64,000 nt of DNA from Glandiceps talaboti (taxonomy: Eukaryota > Hemichordata > Enteropneusta > Spengelidae). The DNA lies in contig NC_135567.1 of assembly GCF_964340395.1 (NCBI RefSeq), forward strand, positions 4,829,399 through 4,893,398, in the 5' to 3' direction. This document shows, piece by piece, positions 1 through 14,520 of this stretch. The position numbers and the translations under genes were made by a program. Position 1 is the stretch's first letter. Each line of letters begins with the position of its first letter. The notes under the pieces were generated by a model. That model was not told where the DNA came from and did not search any database. It was given only the letters and a program-made list of their open reading frames with translations.

Positions 1-1639
1 TAGACTATGTGAGTGGAGGTGAAAATGGTAATGATACTGTATAGGAACTAGACTATGTGAGTGAAGGTGTAAATTGTAATGATAAAGGAACTAGACTAGT
101 GAGTGGAGGTGTAAATGGTAATGATACTGTATAGGAATTAGACTATGTGAGTGGAGGTGTAAATGGTAATGATACTGTGTAGGAACTAGACTAGTGAGTG
201 GAGGTGTAAATGGTAATGATAAAGGAACTAGACTAGTGAGTGGAGGTGTAAATGGTAATGATACTGTATAGGAACTAGACTAGTGAGTGGAGGTGTAAAT
301 GGTAATGATACTGTGTAGGAACTAGACTATGTGAGTGGAGGTGTAAATGGTAATGATACTGTATAGGAACTAGACTATGTGAGTGGAGGTGTAAATGGTA
401 ATGATACTGTATAGGAACTAGACTATGTGAGTGGAGGTGTAAATGGTAATGATACTGTATAGGAACTAGACTATGTGAGTGGAGGTGTAAATGGTAATGA
501 TACTGTATAGGAACTAGACTATGTGAGTGGAGGTGTAAATGGTAATGATACTGTATAGGAACTAGACTATGTGAGTGGAGGTGTAAATGGTAATGATACT
601 GTATAGGAACTAGACTATGTGAGTGGAGGTGTAAATGGTAATGATACTGTATAGGAACTAGACTATGTGAGTGGAGGTGTAAATGGTAATGATACTGTAT
701 AGGAACTAAACTATGTGAGTGGAGGTGTAAATTGTAATGATACTGTGTAGGAACTAGACTATGTGAGTGAAGGTGTAAATGGTAATGATACTGTATAGGA
801 ACTAGACTATGTGAGTGGAGGTGTAAATGGTAAATATACTATATAGGAACTAGATTATGTGAGTGAAGGTGTAAATGGTAATGATACTGTATAGGAACTA
901 GACTATGTGAGTGGAGGTGTAAATTGTAATGATACTGTGTAGGAACTAGACTATGTGAGTGAAGGTGTAAATGGTAATGATACTGTATAGGAACTAGACT
1001 ATGTGAGTGGAGGTGTAAATTGTAATGCTACTGTGTAGGAACTAGACTATGTGAGTGAAGGTGTAAATGGTAATGATACTGTGTAGGAACTAGACTATGT
1101 GAGTGGAGGTGTAAATGGTAATGATACTGTATAGGAACTAGACTAGTGAATGGAGGTGTAAATGGTAATGATACTGTATAGGAACTAGACTAGTGAGAGG
1201 AGGTGTAAATGGTAATGATACTGTATAGGAACTAGACTATGTGAGTGGAGGTGTAAATTGTAATGCTACTGTGTAGGAACTAGACTATGTGAGTGAAGGT
1301 GTAAATGGTAATGATACTGTATAGGAACTAGACTAGTGAGAGGAGGTGTAAATGGTAATGATACTGTATAGGAACTAGACTATGTTAGTGGAGGTGTAAA
1401 TGGTAATGATACTGTGTAGGAACTAGACTATGTGAGTGGAGGTGTAAATGGTAATGATACTGTATAGGAACTAGACTAGTGAGTGGAGATGTAAATGGTA
1501 ATGATACTGTATAGGAACTAGACTGTGTGAGTGGAGGTGTAAATGGTAATGATACTGTATAAGAACTAGACTATGTGAGTGAAGGTGTAAATGGTAATGA
1601 TACTGTATAGGAACTAGACTATGTGAGTGAAGGTGTAAA

Positions 1640-4600
1640 TGGTAATGATACTGTATAGGAACTAGACTATGTGAGTGGAGGTGTAAATGGTAATGATACT
1701 GTATAGGAACTAGACTATGTGAGTGAAGGTGTAAATGGTAATGATACTGTATAGGAACTAGACTAGTGGGTGGCGGTGTAAATGGTAATGATACTGTATA
1801 GGAACTAGACTAGTAAGTGGAGGTATAAATGGTAATGATACTGTATAGGAACTAGACTAGTGGGTGGCGGTGTAAATGGTAATGATACTGTATAGGAACT
1901 AGACTAGTGGGTTTTGGTGTAAATGGTAATGATACTGTATAGGAACTAGACTATGTGAGTGGAGGTGTAAATGGTAACGATACTGTATAGGAACTAGACT
2001 ATGTGAGTGAAGGTGTAAATGGTAATGATACTGTATAGGAACTAGACTAGTGAGTGGAGATGTAAATGGTAATGATACTGTATAGGAACTAGACTAGTGA
2101 GTAGAGGTATAAATGGTAAGATTACTGTATAGGAACTAGACTAGTGGGTGGAGATGTAAATTGTAATGATACTGTATAGGAACTAGACTAGTGAGTAGAG
2201 GTATAAATGGTAAGATTACTGTATAGGAACTAGACTAGTGAGTAGAGGTATAAATGGTAAGATTACTGTATAGGAACTAGACTAGTGAGTTGAGGTGTAA
2301 ATGGTAACGATACTGTATAGGAACTAGACTAGTGAGTGGAGATGTAAATGGTAATGATACTGTATAGGAACTAGACTGTGTGAGTGGAGGTGTAAATGGT
2401 AATGATACTGTATAAGAACTAGACTATGTGAGTGAAGGTGTAAATGGTAATGATACTGTATAGGAACTAGACTATGTGAGTGAAGGTGTAAATGGTAATG
2501 ATACTGTATAGGAACTAGACTATGTGAGTGGAGGTGTAAATGGTAATGATACTGCATAGGAACTAGACTATGTGAGTGAAGGTGTAAATGGTAATGATAC
2601 TGTATAGGAACTAGACTATGTGAGTGGAGGTGTAAATTGTAATGATACTGTGTAGGAACTAGACTATGTGAGTGAAGGTGTAAATGGTAATGATACTGTA
2701 TAGGAACTAGACTATGTGAGTGGAGGTGTAAATTGTAATGATACTGTGTAGGAACTAGACTATGTGAGTGGAGGTGTAAATGGTAATGATACTGTATAGG
2801 AACTAGACTATGTGAGTGGAGGTGTAAATGGTAATGATACTGTATAGGAACTAGACTATGTGAGTGGAGGTGTAAATTGTAATGATATTGTGTAGGAACT
2901 AGACTATGTGAGTGAAGGTGAAAATGGTAATGATACTGTATAGGAACTAGACTATGTGAGTGGAGGTGTAAATGGTAATGATACTGTGTAGGAACTAGAC
3001 TATGTGAGTGACGGTGTAAATGGTAATCATACTGTATAGGAACTAGACTATGTGAGTGAAGGTGTAAATGGTAATGATACTGTATAGGAACTAGACTATG
3101 TGAGTGGAGGTGTAAATTGTAATGATATTGTGTAGGAACTAGACTATGTGAGTGAAGGTGTAAATGGTAATGATACTGTGTAGGAACTAGACTATGTGAG
3201 TGACGGTGTAAATGGTAATCATACTGTATAGGAACTAGACTATGTAAGTGGAGGTGTAAATGGTAATGATACTGTATAGGAACTAGACTATGTGAGTGGA
3301 GGTGTAAATGGTAATGATACTGTATAGGAACTAGACTATGTGAGTGGAGGTGTAAATTGTAATGATACTGTGTAGGAACTAGACTGTGAGTGAAGGTGTA
3401 AATGGTAATGATACTTTATAGGAACTAGACTATGTGAGTGGAGGTGTAAATGGTAATGATACTGTATAGGAACTAGACTATGTGAGTGAAGGTGTAAATG
3501 GTAATGATACTGTATAGGAACTAGACTGTGAGTGGAGGTGTAAATGGTAATGATACTGTGTAGGAACTAGACTATGTGAGTGAAGGTGTAAATGGTAATG
3601 ATACTGTATAGGAACTAGACTGTGAGTGGAGGTGTAAATGGTAATGATACTGTATAGGAACTAGACTAGTAAGTGGAGGTGTAAATTGTAATGATACTGT
3701 ATAGGAACTAGACTATGTGAGTGGAGGTGTAAATTTTAATGATACTGTATAAGAACTAGACTATGTGAGTGGATATGTAAATGGTAACGATCCTGTATAG
3801 GAACTAGTAAGTGGAGGTGAAAATGGTAATGACATTGTATAGGAACTAGACTAGTAAGTGGATATGTAAATTGTAATGATATTGTATAGGAACTAGACTA
3901 TGTGAGTGGAGGTGAAAATGGTAATGATACTGTATAGGAACTAGACTATGTGAGTGGAGGTGTAAATGGTAATGATACTGTATAGGAACTAGACTATGTG
4001 AGTGAAGGTGTAAATGGTAATGATACTGTATAGGAACTAGACTAGTGGGTGGCGGTGTAAATGGTAATGATACTGTATAGGAACTAGACTAGTAAGTGGA
4101 GGTATAAATGGTAATGATACTGTATAGGAACTAGACTAGTGGGTGGCGGTGTAAATGGTAATGATACTGTATAGGAACTAGACTAGTGGGTTTTGGTGTA
4201 AATGGTAATGATACTGTATAGGAACTAGACTATGTGAGTGGAGGTGTAAATGGTAACGATACTGTATAGGAACTAGACTATGTGAGTGAAGGTGTAAATG
4301 GTAATGATACTGTATAGGAACTAGACTAGTGAGTGGAGATGTAAATGGTAATGATACTGTATAGGAACTAGACTAGTGAGTAGAGGTATAAATGGTAAGA
4401 TTACTGTATAGGAACTAGACTAGTGGGTGGAGATGTAAATTGTAATGATACTGTATAGGAACTAGACTAGTGAGTAGAGGTATAAATGGTAAGATTACTG
4501 TATAGGAACTAGACTAGTGAGTAGAGGTATAAATGGTAAGATTACTGTATAGGAACTAGACTAGTGAGTTGAGGTGTAAATGGTAACGATACTGTATAGG

Positions 4601-6224
4601 AACTAGACTAGTGAGTGGAGATGTAAATGGTAATGATACTGTATAGGAACTAGACTGTGTGAGTGGAGGTGTAAATGGTAATGATACTGTATAAGAACTA
4701 GACTATGTGAGTGAAGGTGTAAATGGTAATGATACTGTATAGGAACTAGACTATGTGAGTGAAGGTGTAAATGGTAATGATACTGTATAGGAACTAGACT
4801 ATGTGAGTGGAGGTGTAAATGGTAATGATACTGCATAGGAACTAGACTATGTGAGTGAAGGTGTAAATGGTAATGATACTGTATAGGAACTAGACTATGT
4901 GAGTGGAGGTGTAAATTGTAATGATACTGTGTAGGAACTAGACTATGTGAGTGAAGGTGTAAATGGTAATGATACTGTATAGGAACTAGACTATGTGAGT
5001 GGAGGTGTAAATTGTAATGATACTGTGTAGGAACTAGACTATGTGAGTGGAGGTGTAAATGGTAATGATACTGTATAGGAACTAGACTATGTGAGTGGAG
5101 GTGTAAATGGTAATGATACTGTATAGGAACTAGACTATGTGAGTGGAGGTGTAAATTGTAATGATATTGTGTAGGAACTAGACTATGTGAGTGAAGGTGA
5201 AAATGGTAATGATACTGTATAGGAACTAGACTATGTGAGTGGAGGTGTAAATGGTAATGATACTGTGTAGGAACTAGACTATGTGAGTGACGGTGTAAAT
5301 GGTAATCATACTGTATAGGAACTAGACTATGTGAGTGAAGGTGTAAATGGTAATGATACTGTATAGGAACTAGACTATGTGAGTGGAGGTGTAAATTGTA
5401 ATGATATTGTGTAGGAACTAGACTATGTGAGTGAAGGTGTAAATGGTAATGATACTGTGTAGGAACTAGACTATGTGAGTGACGGTGTAAATGGTAATCA
5501 TACTGTATAGGAACTAGACTATGTAAGTGGAGGTGTAAATGGTAATGATACTGTATAGGAACTAGACTATGTGAGTGGAGGTGTAAATGGTAATGATACT
5601 GTATAGGAACTAGACTATGTGAGTGGAGGTGTAAATTGTAATGATACTGTGTAGGAACTAGACTGTGAGTGAAGGTGTAAATGGTAATGATACTTTATAG
5701 GAACTAGACTATGTGAGTGGAGGTGTAAATGGTAATGATACTGTATAGGAACTAGACTATGTGAGTGAAGGTGTAAATGGTAATGATACTGTATAGGAAC
5801 TAGACTGTGAGTGGAGGTGTAAATGGTAATGATACTGTGTAGGAACTAGACTATGTGAGTGAAGGTGTAAATGGTAATGATACTGTATAGGAACTAGACT
5901 GTGAGTGGAGGTGTAAATGGTAATGATACTGTATAGGAACTAGACTAGTAAGTGGAGGTGTAAATTGTAATGATACTGTATAGGAACTAGACTATGTGAG
6001 TGGAGGTGTAAATTTTAATGATACTGTATAAGAACTAGACTATGTGAGTGGATATGTAAATGGTAACGATCCTGTATAGGAACTAGTAAGTGGAGGTGAA
6101 AATGGTAATGACATTGTATAGGAACTAGACTAGTAAGTGGATATGTAAATTGTAATGATATTGTATAGGAACTAGACTATGTGAGTGGAGGTGAAAATGG
6201 TAATGATACTGTATAGGAACTAGA
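1640..6224. repeat. Satellite A higher-order duplication, 2279 bp
   Basis: Two consecutive blocks of satellite A repeat the same order of variant units with an offset of exactly 2279 bp. Marker units such as GACTAGTGGGTGGCGG (1761 and 4040) and the unit with TGGATATGTAAATGG (3771 and 6050) recur at that spacing. The match starts near 1640 and fails near 6224. It indicates a recent tandem duplication of dozens of monomers at once. Confidence 0.9.
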
Positions 6225-9200
6225 CTATGTGAGTGAAGGTGTAAATTGTAATGATAAAGGAACTAGACTAGTGAGTGGAGGTGTAAATGGTAATGATACT
6301 GTATAGGAATTAGACTATGTGAGTGGAGGTGTAAATGGTAATGATACTGTGTAGGAACTAGACTAGTGAGTGGAGGTGTAAATGGTAATGATAAAGGAAC
6401 TAGACTAGTGAGTGGAGGTGTAAATGGTAATGATACTGTATAGGAACTAGACTAGTGAGTGGAGGTGTAAATGGTAATGATACTGTGTAGGAACTAGACT
6501 ATGTGAGTGGAGGTGTAAATGGTAATGATACTGTATAGGAACTAGACTATGTGAGTGGAGGTGTAAATGGTAATGATACTGTATAGGAACTAGACTATGT
6601 GAGTGGAGGTGTAAATGGTAATGATACTGTATAGGAACTAGACTATGTGAGTGGAGGTGTAAATGGTAATGATACTGTATAGGAACTAGACTATGTGAGT
6701 GGAGGTGTAAATGGTAATGATACTGTATAGGAACTAGACTATGTGAGTGGAGGTGTAAATGGTAATGATACTGTATAGGAACTAGACTATGTGAGTGGAG
6801 GTGTAAATGGTAATGATACTGTATAGGAACTAGACTATGTGAGTGAAGGTGTAAATGGTAATGATACTGTATAGGAACTAGACTATGTGAGTGGAGGTGT
6901 AAATGGTAATGATACTGTATAGGAACTAAACTATGTGAGTGGAGGTGTAAATTGTAATGATACTGTGTAGGAACTAGACTATGTGAGTGAAGGTGTAAAT
7001 GGTAATGATACTGTATAGGAACTAGACTATGTGAGTGGAGGTGTAAATGGTAAATATACTATATAGGAACTAGATTATGTGAGTGAAGGTGTAAATGGTA
7101 ATGATACTGTATAGGAACTAGACTATGTGAGTGGAGGTGTAAATGGTAAATATACTATATAGGAACTAGATTATGTGAGTGAAGGTGTAAATGGTAATGA
7201 TACTGTATAGGAACTAGACTATGTGAATGGAGGTGTAAATGGTAATGATACTGTATAGGAACTAGACTAGTGAGAGGAGGTGTAAATGGTAATGATACTG
7301 TATAGGAACTAGACTATGTGAGTGGAGGTGTAAATTGTAATGCTACTGTGTAGGAACTAGACTATGTGAGTGAAGGTGTAAATGGTAATGATACTATATA
7401 GGAACTAGACTAGTGAGAGGAGGTGTAAATGGTAATGATACTGTATAGGAACTAGACTATGTTAGTGGAGGTGTAAATGGTAATGATACTGTGTAGGAAC
7501 TAGACTATGTGAGTGGAGGTGTAAATGGTAATGATACTGTATAGGAACTAGACTAGTGAGTGGAGGTGTAAATGGTAATGATACTGTGTAGGAACTAGAC
7601 TGTGTGAGTGGAGGTGTAAATGGTAATGATACTGTGTAGGAACTAGACTATGTGAGTGGAGGTGTAAATGGTAATGATACTGTGTAGGAACTAAACTAGT
7701 GAGTGAAGGTGTAAATGGTAATGATACTGTGTAGGAACTAGACTAGTGAGTGGAGGTGTAAATTGTAATGATACTGTATAGGAACTAGACTATGTGAGTG
7801 GAGGTGTAAATTGTAATGATACTGTATAGGAATTAGACTAGTGAGTGGAGGTGTAAATTGTAATGATACTGTGTAGGAACTAGACTGTGTGAGTGGAGGT
7901 GTAAATGGTAATGATACTGTATAGGAACTAGACTATGTGAGTGGAGGTGTAAATGGTAATGATACTGTGTAGGAACTAGACTAGTGAGTGAAGGTGTAAA
8001 TGGTAATGATACTGTGTAGGAACTAGACTAGTGAGTGGAGGTGTAAATTGTAATGATACTGTATAGGAACTAGACTATGTGAGTGGAGGTGTAAATTGTA
8101 ATGATACTGTATAGGAACTAGACTATGTGAGTGGAGGTGTAAATTGTAATGATACTGTATAGGAACTAGACTAGTGAGTGGAGGTGTAAATGGTAATGAT
8201 ACTGTATAGGAACTAGACTATGTGAGTGGAGGTGTAAATTGTAATGATACTGTATAGGAACTAGACTAGTAAGTGGAGGTGTAAATTGTAATGATACTGT
8301 ATAGGAACTAGACTATGTGAGTGGAGGTGTAAATTGTAATGATACTGTATAGGAACTAGACTAGTGAGTGGAGGTGTAAATAGTAATGATACTGTATAGG
8401 AACTAGACTATGTGAGTGGAGGTGTAAATGGTAATGATATTGTATAGGAACTAGACTAGTAAGTGGAGGTGTAAATTGTAATGATACTGTATAAGAACTA
8501 GACTGTGAGTAATGATACTGTATAGGAACTAGACTATGTGAGTGGAGGTGTAAATGGTAATGATACTGTATAGGAACTAGACTATGTGAGTGGAGGTGTA
8601 AATGGTAATGATACTGTATAGGAACTAGACTATGTGAGTGGAGGTGTAAATGGTAATGATACTGTATAGGAACTAGACTATATGAGTGAAGGTGTAAATG
8701 GTAATGGTACTGTATAGGAACTAGACTATGTGAGTGGAGGTGTAAATGGTAATGATACTGTATAGGAACTAAACTATGTGAGTGGAGGTGTAAATTGTAA
8801 TGATACTGTGTAGGAACTAGACTATGTGAGTGAAGGTGTAAATGGTAATCATACTGTATAGGAACTAGACTATGTGAGTGGAGGTGTAAATTGTAATGCT
8901 ACTGTGTAGGAACTAGACTATGTGAGTGAAGGTGTAAATGGTAATGATACTGTATAGGAACTAGACTATGTGAGTGGAGGTGTAAATTGTAATGCTACTG
9001 TGTAGGAACTAGACTATGTGAGTGAAGGTGTAAATGGTAATGATACTGTATAGGAACTAGACTATGTGAGTGGAGGTGTAAATTGTAATGATACTGTGTA
9101 GGAACTAGACTATGTGAGTGAAGGTGTAAATGGTAATGATACTGTATAGGAACTAGACTATGTGAGTGGAGGTGTAAATTGTAATGATACTGTGTAGGAA

Positions 9201-12200
9201 CTAGACTATGTGAGTGGAGGTGTAAATGGTAATGATACTGTATAGGAACTAGACTATGTGAGTGGAGGTGTAAATGGTAATGATACTGTATAGGAACTAG
9301 ACTATGTGAGTGGAGGTGTAAATTGTAATGATATTGTGTAGGAACTAGACTATGTGAGTGAAGGTGAAAATGGTAATGATACTGTATAGGAACTAGACTA
9401 TGTGAGTGGAGGTGTAAATGGTAATGATACTGTGTAGGAACTAGACTATGTGAGTGACGGTGTAAATGGTAATCATACTGTATAGGAACTAGACTATGTG
9501 AGTGAAGGTGTAAATGGTAATGATACTGTATAGGAACTAGACTATGTGAGTGGAGGTGTAAATTGTAATGATATTGTGTAGGAACTAGACTATGTGAGTG
9601 AAGGTGTAAATGGTAATGATACTGTGTAGGAACTAGACTATGTGAGTGACGGTGTAAATGGTAATCATACTGTATAGGAACTAGACTATGTAAGTGGAGG
9701 TGTAAATGGTAATGATACTGTATAGGAACTAGACTATGTGAGTGGAGGTGTAAATGGTAATGATACTGTATAGGAACTAGACTATGTGAGTGGAGGTGTA
9801 AATTGTAATGATACTGTGTAGGAACTAGACTGTGAGTGAAGGTGTAAATGGTAATGATACTTTATAGGAACTAGACTATGTGAGTGGAGGTGTAAATGGT
9901 AATGATACTGTATAGGAACTAGACTATGTGAGTGAAGGTGTAAATGGTAATGATACTGTATAGGAACTAGACTGTGAGTGGAGGTGTAAATGGTAATGAT
10001 ACTGTGTAGGAACTAGACTATGTGAGTGAAGGTGTAAATGGTAATGATACTGTATAGGAACTAGACTGTGAGTGGAGGTGTAAATGGTAATGATACTGTA
10101 TAGGAACTAGACTAGTAAGTGGAGGTGTAAATTGTAATGATACTGTATAGGAACTAGACTATGTGAGTGGAGGTGTAAATTTTAATGATACTGTATAAGA
10201 ACTAGACTATGTGAGTGGATATGTAAATGGTAACGATCCTGTATAGGAACTAGTAAGTGGAGGTGAAAATGGTAATGACATTGTATAGGAACTAGACTAG
10301 TAAGTGGATATGTAAATTGTAATGATATTGTATAGGAACTAGACTATGTGAGTGGAGGTGAAAATGGTAATGATACTGTATAGGAACTAGACTATGTGAG
10401 TGAAGGTGTAAATTGTAATGATAAAGGAACTAGACTAGTGAGTGGAGGTGTAAATGGTAATGATACTGTATAGGAATTAGACTATGTGAGTGGAGGTGTA
10501 AATGGTAATGATACTGTGTAGGAACTAGACTAGTGAGTGGAGGTGTAAATGGTAATGATAAAGGAACTAGACTAGTGAGTGGAGGTGTAAATGGTAATGA
10601 TACTGTATAGGAACTAGACTAGTGAGTGGAGGTGTAAATGGTAATGATACTGTGTAGGAACTAGACTATGTGAGTGGAGGTGTAAATGGTAATGATACTG
10701 TATAGGAACTAGACTATGTGAGTGGAGGTGTAAATGGTAATGATACTGTATAGGAACTAGACTATGTGAGTGGAGGTGTAAATGGTAATGATACTGTATA
10801 GGAACTAGACTATGTGAGTGGAGGTGTAAATGGTAATGATACTGTATAGGAACTAGACTATGTGAGTGGAGGTGTAAATGGTAATGATACTGTATAGGAA
10901 CTAGACTATGTGAGTGGAGGTGTAAATGGTAATGATACTGTATAGGAACTAGACTATGTGAGTGGAGGTGTAAATGGTAATGATACTGTATAGGAACTAG
11001 ACTATGTGAGTGAAGGTGTAAATGGTAATGATACTGTATAGGAACTAGACTATGTGAGTGGAGGTGTAAATGGTAATGATACTGTATAGGAACTAAACTA
11101 TGTGAGTGGAGGTGTAAATTGTAATGATACTGTGTAGGAACTAGACTATGTGAGTGAAGGTGTAAATGGTAATGATACTGTATAGGAACTAGACTATGTG
11201 AGTGGAGGTGTAAATGGTAAATATACTATATAGGAACTAGATTATGTGAGTGAAGGTGTAAATGGTAATGATACTGTATAGGAACTAGACTATGTGAGTG
11301 GAGGTGTAAATGGTAAATATACTATATAGGAACTAGATTATGTGAGTGAAGGTGTAAATGGTAATGATACTGTATAGGAACTAGACTATGTGAATGGAGG
11401 TGTAAATGGTAATGATACTGTATAGGAACTAGACTAGTGAGAGGAGGTGTAAATGGTAATGATACTGTATAGGAACTAGACTATGTGAGTGGAGGTGTAA
11501 ATTGTAATGCTACTGTGTAGGAACTAGACTATGTGAGTGAAGGTGTAAATGGTAATGATACTATATAGGAACTAGACTAGTGAGAGGAGGTGTAAATGGT
11601 AATGATACTGTATAGGAACTAGACTATGTTAGTGGAGGTGTAAATGGTAATGATACTGTGTAGGAACTAGACTATGTGAGTGGAGGTGTAAATGGTAATG
11701 ATACTGTATAGGAACTAGACTAGTGAGTGGAGGTGTAAATGGTAATGATACTGTGTAGGAACTAGACTGTGTGAGTGGAGGTGTAAATGGTAATGATACT
11801 GTGTAGGAACTAGACTATGTGAGTGGAGGTGTAAATGGTAATGATACTGTGTAGGAACTAAACTAGTGAGTGAAGGTGTAAATGGTAATGATACTGTGTA
11901 GGAACTAGACTAGTGAGTGGAGGTGTAAATTGTAATGATACTGTATAGGAACTAGACTATGTGAGTGGAGGTGTAAATTGTAATGATACTGTATAGGAAT
12001 TAGACTAGTGAGTGGAGGTGTAAATTGTAATGATACTGTGTAGGAACTAGACTGTGTGAGTGGAGGTGTAAATGGTAATGATACTGTATAGGAACTAGAC
12101 TATGTGAGTGGAGGTGTAAATGGTAATGATACTGTGTAGGAACTAGACTAGTGAGTGAAGGTGTAAATGGTAATGATACTGTGTAGGAACTAGACTAGTG

Positions 12201-13353
12201 AGTGGAGGTGTAAATTGTAATGATACTGTATAGGAACTAGACTATGTGAGTGGAGGTGTAAATTGTAATGATACTGTATAGGAACTAGACTATGTGAGTG
12301 GAGGTGTAAATTGTAATGATACTGTATAGGAACTAGACTAGTGAGTGGAGGTGTAAATGGTAATGATACTGTATAGGAACTAGACTATGTGAGTGGAGGT
12401 GTAAATTGTAATGATACTGTATAGGAACTAGACTAGTAAGTGGAGGTGTAAATTGTAATGATACTGTATAGGAACTAGACTATGTGAGTGGAGGTGTAAA
12501 TTGTAATGATACTGTATAGGAACTAGACTAGTGAGTGGAGGTGTAAATAGTAATGATACTGTATAGGAACTAGACTATGTGAGTGGAGGTGTAAATGGTA
12601 ATGATATTGTATAGGAACTAGACTAGTAAGTGGAGGTGTAAATTGTAATGATACTGTATAAGAACTAGACTGTGAGTAATGATACTGTATAGGAACTAGA
12701 CTATGTGAGTGGAGGTGTAAATGGTAATGATACTGTATAGGAACTAGACTATGTGAGTGGAGGTGTAAATGGTAATGATACTGTATAGGAACTAGACTAT
12801 GTGAGTGGAGGTGTAAATGGTAATGATACTGTATAGGAACTAGACTATATGAGTGAAGGTGTAAATGGTAATGGTACTGTATAGGAACTAGACTATGTGA
12901 GTGGAGGTGTAAATGGTAATGATACTGTATAGGAACTAAACTATGTGAGTGGAGGTGTAAATTGTAATGATACTGTGTAGGAACTAGACTATGTGAGTGA
13001 AGGTGTAAATGGTAATCATACTGTATAGGAACTAGACTATGTGAGTGGAGGTGTAAATTGTAATGCTACTGTGTAGGAACTAGACTATGTGAGTGAAGGT
13101 GTAAATGGTAATGATACTGTATAGGAACTAGACTATGTGAGTGGAGGTGTAAATTGTAATGCTACTGTGTAGGAACTAGACTATGTGAGTGAAGGTGTAA
13201 ATGGTAATGATACTGTATAGGAACTAGACTATGTGAGTGGAGGTGTAAATTGTAATGATACTGTGTAGGAACTAGACTATGTGAGTGAAGGTGTAAATGG
13301 TAATGATACTGTATAGGAACTAGACTATGTGAGTGGAGGTGTAAATTGTAATG
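4845..13353. repeat. Satellite A higher-order duplication, 4167 bp
   Basis: A second, longer duplication offset by exactly 4167 bp. The rare unit TGGATATGTAAATGG recurs at 6050 and 10217, and a unit with GATAAAGGAACTAG recurs near 6250 and 10417. The matching span is a little over two periods. It includes the second copy of the 2279-bp block, so this event happened after the shorter one. Confidence 0.88.
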
Positions 13354-14032
13354 CTACTGTGTAGGAACTAGACTATGTAAGTGGAGGTGTAAATGGTAAT
13401 GATACTGTATAGGAATTAGACTATGTGAGTGGAGGTCTAAATTGTAATGATACTGTATAGGAACTAGACTATGTGAGTGGAGATGTAAATGGTAATGATA
13501 CTGTATAGGAACTAGACTATGTGAGTGAAGGTGTAAATGGTAATGATACTGTATAGGAACTAGACTATGTGAGTGGAGGTGTAAATGGTAATGATACTGT
13601 ATAGGAACTAGACTATGTGAGTGAAGGTGTAAATGGTAATGATACTGTATAGGAACTAGACTATGTGAGTGGAGGTGTAAATGGTAATGATACTGTATAG
13701 GAACTAAACTATGTGAGTGGAGGTGTAAATTGTAATGATACTGTATAGGAACTAGACTAGTGAGTGGAGGTGTAAATTTTAATGATACTGTATAGGAACT
13801 AGACTATGTGAGTGGAGGTGTAAATGGTAAATATACTGTATAGGAACTAGACTATGTGAGTGGAGGTGTAAATGGTAAATATACTGTATAGGAACTAGAC
13901 TATGTGAGTGGAGGTGTAAATGGTAAATATACTGTATAGGAACTAGACTGTGAGTGGAGGTGTAAATGGTAAATATACTGTATAGGAACTAGACTATGTG
14001 AGTGGAGGTGTAAATGGTAAATATACTGTATA

Positions 14033-14520
14033 ACACATGGTATTTTGACTTCAGTATTTAAACAATTTAAACTACTGAGAATGAGATGTTTTTTTTATAC
14101 CTTCACGTCCTTGTTTGTTGGATATCGAATTGTACTGAATTCTGTTGATAATGTTACTTTGTTGTTGAACTACAGTGTCATCCATTTTTTGTTCACACAA
14201 GTTTAAAACCTGGTTATTTTAAAACAATGTAAATGCTTTCACTCTTAATTGGTCGCACAAAGGGTTTCAGTTCTTGATATTTCATGTACTGTTTCCTATG
14301 TATATACATAGACCCTAATATTCCCAAGGTGTGATGTCAAAGTATGGTAATATCCATACATCTCATATTACTTTTCTTTGACGTCACACTCACAGTATAA
14401 TAATATGGTTTGATATGGTTTCCTTTCTATTCATGGATTGCCAAACATCGACCATCATCATCAGTTTAAACAGTGAACAAATACACCTCTTTTGGTCACA
14501 TCTATCGAGACAGTTGTGGT
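14033..14520. other. Unique spacer between satellites A and B
   Basis: AT-rich non-repetitive sequence between two arrays. No coding exon recognised. A palindromic TGACGTCA (CRE-type site) lies near 14379, but there is no promoter context to support a function. Confidence 0.5.

Larger units (their letters stand above)
1..14032. repeat. Satellite A, 48-bp tandem array
   Basis: Head-to-tail array of a 48-bp unit containing AGGAACTAGACTATGTGAG, then a GGAGGTGTAAATGG block and a GATACTGTAT block, roughly 290 units. The array is already in mid-repeat at base 1, so its left end lies outside the window; it stops abruptly near 14032 before unique sequence. Recurrent unit variants: 47-bp units with CTAGTGAG instead of CTATGTGAG, 46-bp units with CTGTGAG, short units ending GATAAAGG, and GTGAAGG or ATTGTAAT point variants. 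The last five or so units (about 13800-14030) share the variant GGTAAATATAC and look locally amplified. No gene is embedded. Open stretches on the minus strand arise because 48 is a multiple of three. Confidence 0.97.

Noticed and set aside
2324-4836. Minus-strand 77-residue frames made of HSHSLVPIQYHYHLHL, found twice
   Set aside because: By-product of a 48-bp satellite (multiple of three); the pair is identical because of the 2279-bp duplication.
14375-14390. Palindromic TGACGTCA as a promoter element
   Set aside because: A single site with no gene or transcription start nearby.
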